Below, one piece after another: positions 54,539 through 64,000 of a DNA stretch of 64,000 nucleotides. Location: the NCBI GenBank assembly GCA_000648925.1, contig JFHF01000036.1, positions 1 to 64,000 on the forward strand, read 5' to 3'. This DNA comes from Caballeronia jiangsuensis (GTDB lineage: Bacteria > Pseudomonadota > Gammaproteobacteria > Burkholderiales > Burkholderiaceae). Position 1 is the stretch's first letter. Every line of letters begins with the position of its first letter. The notes below the pieces were generated by a model that was not told the DNA's origin, ran no database searches, and saw only the letters and a program-made list of their open reading frames with translations. Position numbers and translations under genes: made by a program.

Positions 54539-55723
54539 ATGAAAACCGAAATGTTTTCGTCGTTGAAGGTGGTGCATGGCGTGGCAGTGCGCTCGGCATT
54601 GTCCATCGCTGTCTCCATCGCAGTAGCGACGTCCTTCGCAGCGGCTCCGGCTGAAGCCCTTGCAAAGACCGCCACGGCAACCAAGACCGCAAAGAAATCC
54701 ACCGCGCAAGCCGAAAAGCCCGCGCGCGTGGCGAAAACCACGCTCAAGGCGCCGAAGGCCGCGAAAGCCGCCAAGGTCGCCGCCACGGATGACGACGACG
54801 ATGCGCCCCGCGCGTCGCGCAAGCGTCGGGTGTCGTATCGCATGGAACCGCATGCGCGCCGCGGCGCGGTGCACGCGGTTGCGTTCCAGCCGCGCGCGAC
54901 GTCGGTCGGCCAGGCGTTCGGCCTCCATGACACGCCCGACAGCCTCGCGCTGCGTTCGAGCGTGGCCTATGTCGTCGACCAGAACACGTCCGAGACGCTC
55001 TTCGACAAGAACTCGCGCGCTGTCGTGCCGATCGCGTCGATCACGAAACTCATGACGGCGATGGTCGTGCTCGACTCGCACATGCCGCTCACCGACGCGA
55101 TCAGCGTCACCGACGAAGACCGTGACTACGAGAAGTTCACCGGTTCGCGCCTGGCGGTCGGTTCGGAACTGAATCGCGAGGACATGCTGCACATCGCGCT
55201 GATGGCGTCCGAGAATCGCGCGGCGGCTGCGCTGTCGCGTTATTACCCGGGCGGCCGTCCGGCGTTCATCGCCGCGATGAATGCGAAGGCGAAGTCGCTC
55301 GGCATGACCGACACGCACTTCGAGAACTCGACGGGTCTGACGAGCCAGAACGTGTCGAGCGCGCGCGACCTCGTGAAGATGGTGAACGCGGCGTATCAAT
55401 ATCCGCTGATCCGCAAGTTCTCGACCGATCGCAGCTACGACGTCTTCACCGGCAAGCGCAACATTGCCTACAACAGCACGAACGCGCTGATCCGCAATGC
55501 GTCGTGGGATATCGGCTTGCAGAAGACGGGCTTCATCAACGAAGCGGGCGAATGTCTCGTGATGCAGGCGAACGTGAACGGCCGCCCGGTCGTGATCGTG
55601 CTGCTCGACTCATACGGCAAGTACTCGCGTTTCGCCGATGCGGGCCGCCTTCGTTCGTTTCTCGATACGCTCGGCGAGCCGCACATCATGAGCGCCGATA
55701 TGGGCAGCGGCGCGAATCCTTGA
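54539..55723 (+). CDS. pbpG: D-alanyl-D-alanine endopeptidase (PBP7-like)
   Basis: 394 residues from the ATG at 54539; an upstream ATG at 54476 falls inside the -35 box. Signal peptide to about residue 40 (SIAVSIAVATSFAAAPAEALA), then a Lys/Ala-rich linker of ~60 residues and a DDDDD patch. The penicillin-binding fold follows: SITK with the nucleophilic Ser near 165, SEN near 218 and KTGFI near 325. Low-molecular-weight PBP7/8-type enzymes cleave peptide cross-links in the periplasm. The basic linker is longer than in E. coli PbpG. Confidence 0.9.
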   Translation: MKTEMFSSLKVVHGVAVRSALSIAVSIAVATSFAAAPAEALAKTATATKTAKKSTAQAEKPARVAKTTLKAPKAAKAAKVAATDDDDDAPRASRKRRVSYRMEPHARRGAVHAVAFQPRATSVGQAFGLHDTPDSLALRSSVAYVVDQNTSETLFDKNSRAVVPIASITKLMTAMVVLDSHMPLTDAISVTDEDRDYEKFTGSRLAVGSELNREDMLHIALMASENRAAAALSRYYPGGRPAFIAAMNAKAKSLGMTDTHFENSTGLTSQNVSSARDLVKMVNAAYQYPLIRKFSTDRSYDVFTGKRNIAYNSTNALIRNASWDIGLQKTGFINEAGECLVMQANVNGRPVVIVLLDSYGKYSRFADAGRLRSFLDTLGEPHIMSADMGSGANP

Positions 55724-55762
55724 GCGTCTGACTTTCGCCGGCTCGAGCAGCCGACTCAAAAG

Positions 55763-55799
55763 AAAACGGGATTCGTCGAAAGACGAATCCCGTTTTTTT
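55763..55799. terminator. Bidirectional terminator pbpG / IclR gene
   Basis: A 14-bp perfect stem AAACGGGATTCGTC/GACGAATCCCGTTT closed by a GAAA tetraloop, with A-run on one side and seven Ts on the other. Confidence 0.93.
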
Positions 55800-55812
55800 C
55801 ATGCAGCGCGGT

Positions 55813-56619
55813 TCAGCGGTGCGCGTGCGGCGCTTCGGCGGCCGCCTGTTCCGGGTGATACCCGAGCGACTGCGAGATTTCGAGCGCGGTGTGGCTCAGT
55901 TGCTTGAGCCAGGCGTCCTGCAGACGATCGGCGGGCGCCGACAGCGACAGACCCGCCACCAGCCGTCCGGTGTCGTCGTAGATGCCGGCGGCGATGCAGC
56001 GCACGCCGAGCTCCAGTTCCTCGTTGTCGCGCGCGCAGGCTTGCTGGCGCACCAGCGACAGTTCGCGCTCGAGCTTCGACAGATCGGTGATGCTGTTCTG
56101 CGTGTGGCCGGAGAGACCGGTGCGCATCGCATAGGCGCGCACGCGCGTGGCTTCGTCGGCGGCGAGGAACAGTTTTCCTACGGACGTCAGATGCAAAGGC
56201 GCACGGCCGCCAATCGCCCGCACGACCTGCATGCCCGAGCGCTCGGAATACGCGCGCTCGATATAGACGATTTCATCGCCTTGCCGTACAGACAGATTGA
56301 CGGTCTGGCCGGTCTGCCGATGCAGCTCGCGCATCGGCGGCATCGCGGCCTCGCGTACCGAGAGACGCGCCTTCACGAGATTGCCGAGTTCCAGCAACCG
56401 CATGCCGAGCCGGTAGGTGCCCGGATCGGAACGATCGACGAGACGGCACAGCACCATGTCGTTCAGGATGCGATGCGCGGTTGACGGATGCAGTTCCGTG
56501 CTCTGGGACAGCTCTTTCAGGCTGACGGGGTCAGTGTGGTCGGCGAGGGCGTCGAGAAGACGCATCATGCGCTCGATCACCTGAATGGACGTTTTGGATT
56601 CCGGGTTCGTATCGCTCAT
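55813..56619 (-). CDS. IclR family transcriptional regulator
   Basis: 268 residues. N-terminal winged helix about 12-75 (SIQVIERMMRLLDALADHTD, SLKELSQSTELHPSTAHRIL), then the GAF-like IclR effector domain (HLTSVGKLFLAA, CIAAGIYDDTGRLVAGLSLS). It is divergent from lutA with 191 bp between starts, so the lactate-utilisation genes are its likely target; the effector is unknown. The gap contains an AT-rich patch near 56660-56695 suited to an operator. Confidence 0.9.
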   Translation of the reverse strand: MSDTNPESKTSIQVIERMMRLLDALADHTDPVSLKELSQSTELHPSTAHRILNDMVLCRLVDRSDPGTYRLGMRLLELGNLVKARLSVREAAMPPMRELHRQTGQTVNLSVRQGDEIVYIERAYSERSGMQVVRAIGGRAPLHLTSVGKLFLAADEATRVRAYAMRTGLSGHTQNSITDLSKLERELSLVRQQACARDNEELELGVRCIAAGIYDDTGRLVAGLSLSAPADRLQDAWLKQLSHTALEISQSLGYHPEQAAAEAPHAHR

Positions 56620-56810
56620 CGTGAAAAATCGGTTGATGCGTCAAACAGCGGAATGGCGATTGTATCTCATAATGTGAAAAAAGCGAACGCCGGTCAAAAA
56701 GATGCCCTTCGTCAATGGTGCTCGCGGACCTGCGCGAGCCCGACGGGCGGGACTTTCGCGGATAATCGTCGGTGCGTTCAATCACTTCTACAAAACAGGA
56801 AACGCCCCCA

Positions 56811-57545
56811 ATGCGAGTCGGACTTTTCGTCACGTGTCTCATCGACATGATGCGCCCTGAAATCGGCTTCTCGGTGATCAAGCTGATCGAACGGGCGGGT
56901 TTCGAAGTCGTCGTGCCGCCTTCGCAGACGTGTTGCGGCCAGCCCGCCTACAATTCGGGCGATCGTCCGCTCGCCCGCGATCTCGCCGAAAAAACGCTGC
57001 GCGAGTTCGAGCAGTTCGACTACGTCGTCGTGCCGTCGGGTTCCTGCGGCGGCATGATCCGCGCGCATTACGGCGATCTCTTTCGCGACGATCCGCAACT
57101 GATGGGCCGCTTCGCGCGCCTGCAGCCACGTGTTTTCGAGCTGACCGATTTCCTCGTGAATGTCGCGAAGGCGCGCATGGAGCCCGGCGCGTTCGACGGC
57201 ATGGTGACCTATCACGATTCCTGCTCGGGTCTGCGCGAACTCGGCGTGAAATCGCAGCCGCGCGAACTACTCGCGCAGGCGGGCGTACCGGTCACGGAGA
57301 TGGCGGGCTGCGAGCATTGCTGCGGCTTCGGCGGCACCTTCGCCGTGAAGTACGGCGACATTTCGACCGCGATCGTCGATGAAAAGTGCGCGAACATCAA
57401 GGCGAGCGGGGCGGACACCGTCGTGCTCGGCGATCTCGGCTGCATGTTGAACATCGAAGGGCGCCTGCGCCGCACCGGCGATACGTCGACGCGCGTGCTG
57501 CACATCGCGCAGGTGCTTGCCGGCGACGCGCAAGGCCGCGCGTGA
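56811..57545 (+). CDS. lutA: L-lactate utilisation protein LutA, cysteine-rich Fe-S subunit
   Basis: 244 residues. Two CCG-type cysteine-rich motifs: TCCGQPAYNSGDRPLARD with a later SGSCGGMIRAHY, and GCEHCCGFGGTFAVKYGD with GDLGCMLNIEG. These bind a cubane or non-cubane Fe-S cluster as in LutA/YkgE and heterodisulfide reductase B. Together with LutB it oxidises L-lactate to pyruvate. The start at 56811 removes a spurious 13-residue extension. The stop is 25 bp before lutB. Confidence 0.93.
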   Translation: MRVGLFVTCLIDMMRPEIGFSVIKLIERAGFEVVVPPSQTCCGQPAYNSGDRPLARDLAEKTLREFEQFDYVVVPSGSCGGMIRAHYGDLFRDDPQLMGRFARLQPRVFELTDFLVNVAKARMEPGAFDGMVTYHDSCSGLRELGVKSQPRELLAQAGVPVTEMAGCEHCCGFGGTFAVKYGDISTAIVDEKCANIKASGADTVVLGDLGCMLNIEGRLRRTGDTSTRVLHIAQVLAGDAQGRA

Positions 57546-57570
57546 GCGCATCCTGACAGAGAGACCGCAC

Positions 57571-58983
57571 ATGCAAGTCCAGACGATGCATTTCAAGGCG
57601 CGCGCTACAGCCAAGCTCGCCGACGAGCGCCTGCAGCAGAATCTCACGAAGCTCTCGACCAAGTTCGTCAGCGCGCGCGCGAGCGCGGTGCGCGACATCG
57701 ACTTCGAGGCGACCCGCGCGGCGCTGAAGGAGCGGCGCGATCGTGCGCTCGACAATCTCGACGTGTGGCTCGAAACCTTCGAGCGCGAAGCGACCCGGCG
57801 CGGCGCCACGGTGCTCTACGCCGAATCGACGCAGGACGCAGCCAGGCTCGTCGCGGATATCGCCCGCAAGCACGACGTGAAAAAGGTCATCAAGACCAAG
57901 TCGATGGTGTCGGAAGAGATGCAGTTGAATCGCGTGCTCGGCGAGATGGGCGTGCAGTCCATCGAGACTGACCTCGGCGAATACATCCTGCAGATCAACG
58001 ACAACGAGCCGCCGAGCCACATCATCGCGCCGGTCGTCCACAAGGATAAGGAACAGATCGCCGATCTCTTCGCGAAGACGCACAACAAGCCGCGCCTGAC
58101 CGATATCCCCGAGATGACGCGCGAGGCGCGCGAAGTGCTGCGCCCGCATTTCATGTCGGCGGACATGGGCGTGACGGGCGGCAACTTTTTGATCGCGGAG
58201 ACGGGATCGGTGGCGGTCGTCACGAACGAGGGCAACGAAGGCATGTGCACCGTGATGCCGCGCGTGCATGTCGCGGTGACGGGCATCGAAAAAGTGCTGC
58301 CGACGCTCGAGGATCTCGCAACCGCAATGCGCCTCCTGCCGCGCTCGGCGACCGGGCAGACGATCTCGAACTATTTCTCGCTGCTGACCGGGCCGCGGGC
58401 GGCGGACGAATCGGACGGGCCGGAGCACATGTATTTCGTGCTCGTCGATGGCGGGCGCACCGGGCTCATCGGCGGGGAATTTCAGGAGATGCTGCGCTGT
58501 ATCCGCTGCGGCGCGTGCATGAATCATTGCCCGGTCTATCAGAAGATCGGCGGACATGCGTACGGCTGGGTCTATCCGGGCCCGATGGGATCGGTGCTGA
58601 CGCCTGCGTATGTCGGGATCGACAAGGCGCTCGACTTGCCGCAAGCCGCGACGCTCTGCGGCGAGTGCAACAGCGTGTGCCCGGTGGGCATTCCCTTGTC
58701 GGACTTGCTGCGCAAGTTGCGCGAAAAGCAGATGGAACGCCGCCTGCGGCCCTGGAGCGAACGCGCCGCGCTCGCAGCCTGGGGCTATCTCGCAAAACGA
58801 CCAGTTGCGTACGCGCTGTTCACGAAGCTCGCCGTGCGTGTGCTCGAACGCATGGGTGGCAACAAGAAAGCGATTTCGCGTTTGCCGTTCGGCAGTGGAT
58901 GGACCGGTACGCGCGACATGCCCGCGCCGGTCGGGCGGACCTTCAGAGAGTTATATAAGGCGCAGCACTCGCATCTCGGATAG
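57571..58983 (+). CDS. lutB: LutB, L-lactate oxidation Fe-S protein
   Basis: 470 residues from the ATG at 57571, behind an AGAGAGA site. N-terminal LUD domain about 60-300 (KVIKTKSMVSEEMQLNRVL, NFLIAETGSVAVVTNEGNE, AVTGIEKVLPTLEDL). Two 4Fe-4S motifs follow: CIRCGACMNHCPVY near 310 and CGECNSVCPVG near 368. The C-terminal tail contains a conserved DUF3390-like helix region. It is normally the middle gene of lutABC, but no lutC follows; the next feature is a terminator and an opposing gene. Confidence 0.95.
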   Translation: MQVQTMHFKARATAKLADERLQQNLTKLSTKFVSARASAVRDIDFEATRAALKERRDRALDNLDVWLETFEREATRRGATVLYAESTQDAARLVADIARKHDVKKVIKTKSMVSEEMQLNRVLGEMGVQSIETDLGEYILQINDNEPPSHIIAPVVHKDKEQIADLFAKTHNKPRLTDIPEMTREAREVLRPHFMSADMGVTGGNFLIAETGSVAVVTNEGNEGMCTVMPRVHVAVTGIEKVLPTLEDLATAMRLLPRSATGQTISNYFSLLTGPRAADESDGPEHMYFVLVDGGRTGLIGGEFQEMLRCIRCGACMNHCPVYQKIGGHAYGWVYPGPMGSVLTPAYVGIDKALDLPQAATLCGECNSVCPVGIPLSDLLRKLREKQMERRLRPWSERAALAAWGYLAKRPVAYALFTKLAVRVLERMGGNKKAISRLPFGSGWTGTRDMPAPVGRTFRELYKAQHSHLG

Positions 58984-59011
58984 AAAAAGGCCAAGGCAAT
59001 CTGCCGTGGCC
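58984..59011 (-). terminator. Terminator after the Pro/Gly-rich lipoprotein gene
   Basis: Minus strand: GGCCACGGCA/TGCCTTGGCC stem followed by TTTTT. It directly abuts the lutB stop on the other strand. Confidence 0.75.
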
Positions 59012-59036
59012 CGTATCGATGAGTGCGCTTTTCGCC

Positions 59037-59573
59037 TTATCCGCCGTAGCGTCCGAGGAAGCCGCGTGAATTTCCGCTCTCGCGGTTGCCGCCATTCGCG
59101 GATGGCGGCGGGGCGCGATTCGGCCCCGGTGGTTGACCGCCGACAGCCTTGGGCATCGGCGCGCCGCTCGCCTGCGGAGGCGGAGGGGCTGGCGGACGAC
59201 CGCCGCCCGCCTGTGGCGGCGGTCCGTTCGGGTGTCCGTTGCCGCCCGCTTGCGGCGGCGGCCCGCCCGGACCGCGATCGCGCGGTTGCTGGTTACCATG
59301 CCAGCCACCGGGCGGCGGCCGGCGCCAGCCCGGACCGTCATCCCAATAGCGGCTTCGACTAGGACCGTAATACGCAGGCCCCGAGTAATAACCGCCACCG
59401 ACGACGACGCCCGGCTGAACCACCGGCGGTCCGCCGTAATATCCCCCGTAGCCCGGATCGTCGTAGACACCGGGATAGCCGCCGCCATAAGACGAGCCAT
59501 CGGGATAAACCGCGCAGCCGCCTAGAAACGCTGCGGATGACGCGATAAGAAGACCAGCAACTGCGGATTTCAT
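59037..59573 (-). CDS. Proline/glycine-rich lipoprotein
   Basis: 178 residues from the ATG at 59573. Signal peptide with lipobox FLGGC (Cys20), then AVYPDGSSYGGGYPG. The middle is Tyr/Gly-rich (DPGYGGYYGGPP, GGGYYSGPAYYGPS) and the C-terminal half has repeated PPPQAGG-type units separated by His/Asn/Pro. Low complexity throughout, so no fold can be assigned; probably surface-exposed and flexible. A 9-bp-arm dyad lies upstream at 59652-59675. Confidence 0.75.
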   Translation of the reverse strand: MKSAVAGLLIASSAAFLGGCAVYPDGSSYGGGYPGVYDDPGYGGYYGGPPVVQPGVVVGGGYYSGPAYYGPSRSRYWDDGPGWRRPPPGGWHGNQQPRDRGPGGPPPQAGGNGHPNGPPPQAGGGRPPAPPPPQASGAPMPKAVGGQPPGPNRAPPPSANGGNRESGNSRGFLGRYGG

Positions 59574-59651
59574 GATCTTGAGAGAACCTGTCGAACCATT
59601 ACTGTATGAGACAACATCGGTGAGTGGATGTCCCCAACAACTTTGTAAGCT

Positions 59652-59675
59652 TTTATGACGGCCAGGCGTCATAAA
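59652..59675. repeat. Dyad upstream of the lipoprotein gene
   Basis: TTTATGACG and its exact inverse CGTCATAAA, six bases apart, about 80 bp before the lipoprotein start. It is a candidate operator or leader hairpin. A second dyad, TTGTTG-N9-CAACAA, is at 59709-59729. Confidence 0.55.
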
Positions 59676-59846
59676 GACGCGAGTCTGAGCATGCATTCAC
59701 CGGACATGCTTGTTGTCGCGAACGCAACAATCCTTTGCTTTTCAATGGCTTTTTAAGATCGGGACGATTCCGTAAAATTCGAAGTGTCCGGCAGTGGGTT
59801 ACTAACGCTTGTAACCCGCTGCGACATCTCGACCAAAGGCAGTCCC

Positions 59847-60065
59847 ATGAAAAAGACAATATCGACTTACTGGCCCGTCGCCATCGTGCTTCCGATCGCG
59901 CTGGCTTTCTGCATGCACGCCGGCGAAAGCGGCAGCGCGGCCATGCGCCACGAGGAAACCAGCGTCGCGGGCGTGAGCGCGGAGCTCGCGCGCGCTATTT
60001 CGCTAGGCTTCGTCGAGGACGACGACGCGACGCCCGCTGTGACGTCCGCGCAAAAGACGCTCTGA
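59847..60065 (+). CDS. Small exported or membrane-anchored hypothetical protein
   Basis: 72 residues: MKKTISTYWPVAIVLPIALAFCMHAG, a signal peptide or anchor, then SGSAAMRHEETSVAGVSAELARAISLGF and an acidic DDDAT stretch. There is a weak ribosome site (AAAGGCAG). A clean terminator follows, and base composition is typical. No family recognised. Confidence 0.6.
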   Translation: MKKTISTYWPVAIVLPIALAFCMHAGESGSAAMRHEETSVAGVSAELARAISLGFVEDDDATPAVTSAQKTL

Positions 60066-60084
60066 ATCGCCGGTTTCGACGCGC

Positions 60085-60117
60085 AAAAAAATGGCGCCCC
60101 GCGAAGGGCGCCATTTT
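60085..60117. terminator. Bidirectional terminator before tyrB end
   Basis: AAAATGGCGCCC/GGGCGCCATTTT stem with a 6-base loop, A-run and T-run on either side; it serves both the small gene and tyrB. Confidence 0.88.
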
Positions 60118-60140
60118 CATTTGGAAGCTGCCGGACCAGC

Positions 60141-61340
60141 TTACTTCAGGACGGCGGCGACGGCGTTAGCAACGGCGTCGAGGTTGCGCGTGTTCAGCGC
60201 GGCCACGCAGATACGGCCGGTGCTCACGGCATAGATGCCGAATTCGTCGCGCAGACGATCGACTTGCGCCGCCGTCAGGCCCGAGTACGAGAACATGCCG
60301 CGCTGCTTGCTAACGAACGAGAAGTCGCGATCGACGCCGCTCGCCTTCAGGCGCTCGACGAGACCGTTGCGCATCGCGCGGATGCGATCGCGCATTTCGC
60401 CCAGTTCCTGTTCCCAGGTCGCGCGCAGTTCCGGCGACGCCAGCACGGCCGCGACGATCGAGCCGCCGTGCGTCGGCGGGTTCGAATAATTCGTGCGGAT
60501 CACGCGCTTGAGTTGCGACAGCACGCGGGCCGATTCTTCCTTGCCCGTCGTGATGATCGACAGCGCGCCGACGCGCTCGCCGTACAGCGAGAACGACTTA
60601 GAGAACGACGACGAAACGAACACGTTCAGATCGGCGGTGGCGAAGAGACGCACGGCGGCGGAGTCCGCGTCGATGTTGTCCGCGAAGCCCTGATACGCCA
60701 TGTCGAGGAACGGCACGAGGTTCTTTGCCTTCACGACTTCCACGATCTGCTTCCACTGATCGTCCGACAGATCGACGCCCGTCGGGTTGTGGCAGCACGC
60801 GTGCAGCACGACGACGGTGCCCGGCGCGTAGCCGTTGAGCGCCGCGAGCATGCCGTCGAAGTTCACGCCGTGCGTGGCGGCTTCGTAGTACGGGTAGTTG
60901 ACCACCTCGAAACCGGCGCCTTCGAAGAGCGCGCGATGGTTTTCCCAGCTCGGATCGCTGATCGCGACGATCGCGTTCGGATTCAGGCGCTTCAGGAAGT
61001 CCGCGCCGATCTTGAGCGCGCCCGTGCCGCCGAGCGCCTGCGCCGTCACGACGCGGCCCGCGGCGATCAGTGGCGAGTCGTCGCCGAGCAGCAGTTTCTG
61101 CACGGCCGAGTCATAGGCGGCGATGCCGTCGATCGGCAGATATCCGCGGGGCAGCGCGGCGTCGACGCGCGCTTTCTCGGCTTCGCGCACGGCGCGCAGG
61201 AGCGGAATCTTGCCTTCCTCGTTCGTGTACACGCCGACGCCCAGATTGACTTTGGTCGTGCGCGTATCGGCGTTGAAGGCTTCGTTGAGGCCCAGGATCG
61301 GGTCGCGGGGAGCGAGTTCGACGGCAGAGAAAAGAGACAT
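60141..61340 (-). CDS. tyrB: Aromatic amino acid aminotransferase
   Basis: 399 residues, the usual length for class I-alpha aspartate/tyrosine aminotransferases. It begins SLFSAVELAPRDPILGLNEA. It has the coenzyme-binding HACCHNPTGVDLSDDQW segment near 185, an FLDMAYQGFADNID loop near 220 and the PLP-lysine in SSSFSKSFSLYGERVG near 250. The substrate arginine lies near the C-terminus in TGRICVAALN. It makes phenylalanine and tyrosine by transamination with glutamate, with aspartate possible. A TACAAT -10-like hexamer lies at 61437-61432 on its strand. Confidence 0.92.
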   Translation of the reverse strand: MSLFSAVELAPRDPILGLNEAFNADTRTTKVNLGVGVYTNEEGKIPLLRAVREAEKARVDAALPRGYLPIDGIAAYDSAVQKLLLGDDSPLIAAGRVVTAQALGGTGALKIGADFLKRLNPNAIVAISDPSWENHRALFEGAGFEVVNYPYYEAATHGVNFDGMLAALNGYAPGTVVVLHACCHNPTGVDLSDDQWKQIVEVVKAKNLVPFLDMAYQGFADNIDADSAAVRLFATADLNVFVSSSFSKSFSLYGERVGALSIITTGKEESARVLSQLKRVIRTNYSNPPTHGGSIVAAVLASPELRATWEQELGEMRDRIRAMRNGLVERLKASGVDRDFSFVSKQRGMFSYSGLTAAQVDRLRDEFGIYAVSTGRICVAALNTRNLDAVANAVAAVLK

Positions 61341-61684
61341 GATCTATCGGCAGTGAGGGAAGGACGTGCGGCAGGATGCAAACGGATGATGTGTGGCGAT
61401 AAGCGGCTCGAAACCGTTATGCCAGTCGCACATTGTAGCGAATCCGGTGTGGCTTTTCGGACGAATATGGTGCGAATGCGCGTGCTTTTCGGCCCTTTTT
61501 TATATCGATGCACGCGAAATCGACGATAAAAAAGGGCGCGAAGATGCGCGCTTGAGATCGCCGATCCATGCCCAATCTGACGACGATAACCCTCCCGAAT
61601 CCCCGTCACGTCATGGCGAGCGCGCGCATTGCGTACGACGCTAGAATGCTTGTTTGCGCCAGACGTTGACTCTCTCGATCTCTC
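61341..61684. other. Divergent gap tyrB/uvrB
   Basis: 344 bp. It contains a -10-like element for tyrB (61437-61432), a perfect inverted repeat (61492-61537) and TAGAAT at 61642-61647 as a possible uvrB -10. I do not see a CTG-N10-CAG LexA box. Confidence 0.5.
61492..61537. repeat. 12-bp perfect inverted repeat between tyrB and uvrB
   Basis: GCCCTTTTTTAT (61492-61503) and ATAAAAAAGGGC (61526-61537), 22 bp apart. It is AT-rich at the inner ends and could be an operator or a bidirectional hairpin. Confidence 0.6.
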
Positions 61685-63781
<2,097 letters not shown>

Positions 63782-63816
63782 GCTATATGTAAGTAAAATT
63801 GCGCTGGAACCCGGTA

Positions 63817-63851
63817 GCGCGGCGAAACGAATGTTCGCCGCGCTTTTTTAT
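63817..63851 (+). terminator. Terminator after uvrB
   Basis: AGCGCGGCGAA/TTCGCCGCGCT stem with a 7-base loop, then TTTTTT, 35 bp after the stop. Confidence 0.92.
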
Positions 63852-63917
63852 TGCTTTGAGAAATCGCGTGATTCCGCGAAAAGCCTTACCGCGCCTAGGT
63901 CTGTAAGCTCGCCCAAA

Positions 63918-63946
63918 TTGTTGTGAGTGTCGAACGATGCTAAACT
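63918..63946 (+). promoter_or_regulatory. Promoter candidate at the right edge
   Basis: TTGTTG (63918-63923), a 17-bp spacer and TAAACT (63941-63946). The driven gene begins beyond the window. Confidence 0.45.
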
Positions 63947-63953
63947 GACGAAC

Positions 63954-63972
63954 ATTGAGAATGGTTCGTATT
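63954..63972. promoter_or_regulatory. Fur-box-like sequence overlapping the start of transcription
   Basis: ATTGAGAATGGTTCGTATT resembles the 19-bp Fur consensus in its first half (GAGAAT for GATAAT) but only partly in the second. It sits right at the start predicted for the preceding promoter, the usual place for Fur repression. Confidence 0.35.
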
Positions 63973-64000
63973 AACGTTCACAGAGTTGTGCTAATGCGCC

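Overview
The window is a stretch of GC-rich (roughly 63%) chromosome from a beta-proteobacterium of the Burkholderiaceae, most likely the Paraburkholderia/Caballeronia/Burkholderia group. The gene content supports this: a glnA-ntrB-ntrC nitrogen cluster, a three-gene pyruvate dehydrogenase operon whose E3 carries lipoyl domains, a PHB phasin, PrlC, HrpA with a long basic N-terminus, LutA/LutB and YggX. Nearly all of it is ordinary chromosomal backbone. I see no insertion sequence, prophage, integrase, CRISPR array or rRNA, and one tRNA (tRNA-Leu, anticodon TAA).

Layout: 1-2.5 kb holds two glycosyltransferase-type genes (the first cut by the window edge). 2.9-11.5 kb holds small lipoproteins and a stress-flavoured cluster: entericidin, a CHASE3 histidine kinase, two DUF1328 membrane peptides, a ferritin-like protein and two response regulators, followed by an efflux permease and a cyclic-nucleotide-type phosphodiesterase. 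11.5-15.2 kb holds a lipoprotein, tRNA-Leu, a TMEM175-type channel, a YfcE-like phosphoesterase and a ProP-type symporter. 15.5-21.7 kb has argA-yggX divergent from hrpA. 21.8-26.9 kb holds a YVTN beta-propeller protein, a sterol-desaturase-like hydroxylase, an EI24 membrane protein, a CinA-N/MoaB-fold protein, CutC and a rhodanese.

26.9-31.6 kb is the nitrogen regulon core: glnA behind a sigma-54 promoter with NtrC-type enhancer sites, a terminator, then ntrB and ntrC, so the cluster encodes its own regulators. xth follows. 32.4-33.1 kb contains no gene but carries a ~565-bp element that is an interrupted inverted repeat from end to end, with 78-bp near-perfect arms; this is the most unusual structure in the window. 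33.1-36.9 kb holds a GNAT acetyltransferase, a LysR regulator divergent from a nitrilase-fold protein that has lost two of its three catalytic residues, and a cytosine-deaminase-like amidohydrolase. 36.9-42.7 kb is prlC, folD, DUF2950 and DUF3300 on the minus strand.

43.0-53.0 kb is central carbon metabolism: a PAS histidine kinase/FixJ-type regulator pair divergent from aceE-aceF-lpdA. The E3 subunit has two lipoyl domains, the second sharing a 47-nt exact repeat with aceF, and each gap of the operon holds a strong hairpin without a U-tract. 53-64 kb holds the phasin with a clear promoter and palindromic operator candidate, a D-Ala-D-Ala endopeptidase, an IclR regulator divergent from lutA-lutB (no lutC follows), a proline/glycine-rich lipoprotein, tyrB and uvrB. 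The window ends in a candidate iron-regulated promoter whose gene lies outside.

Most functional names rest on recognisable family motifs in the translations. Promoters, operators and terminators are pattern-based inferences.
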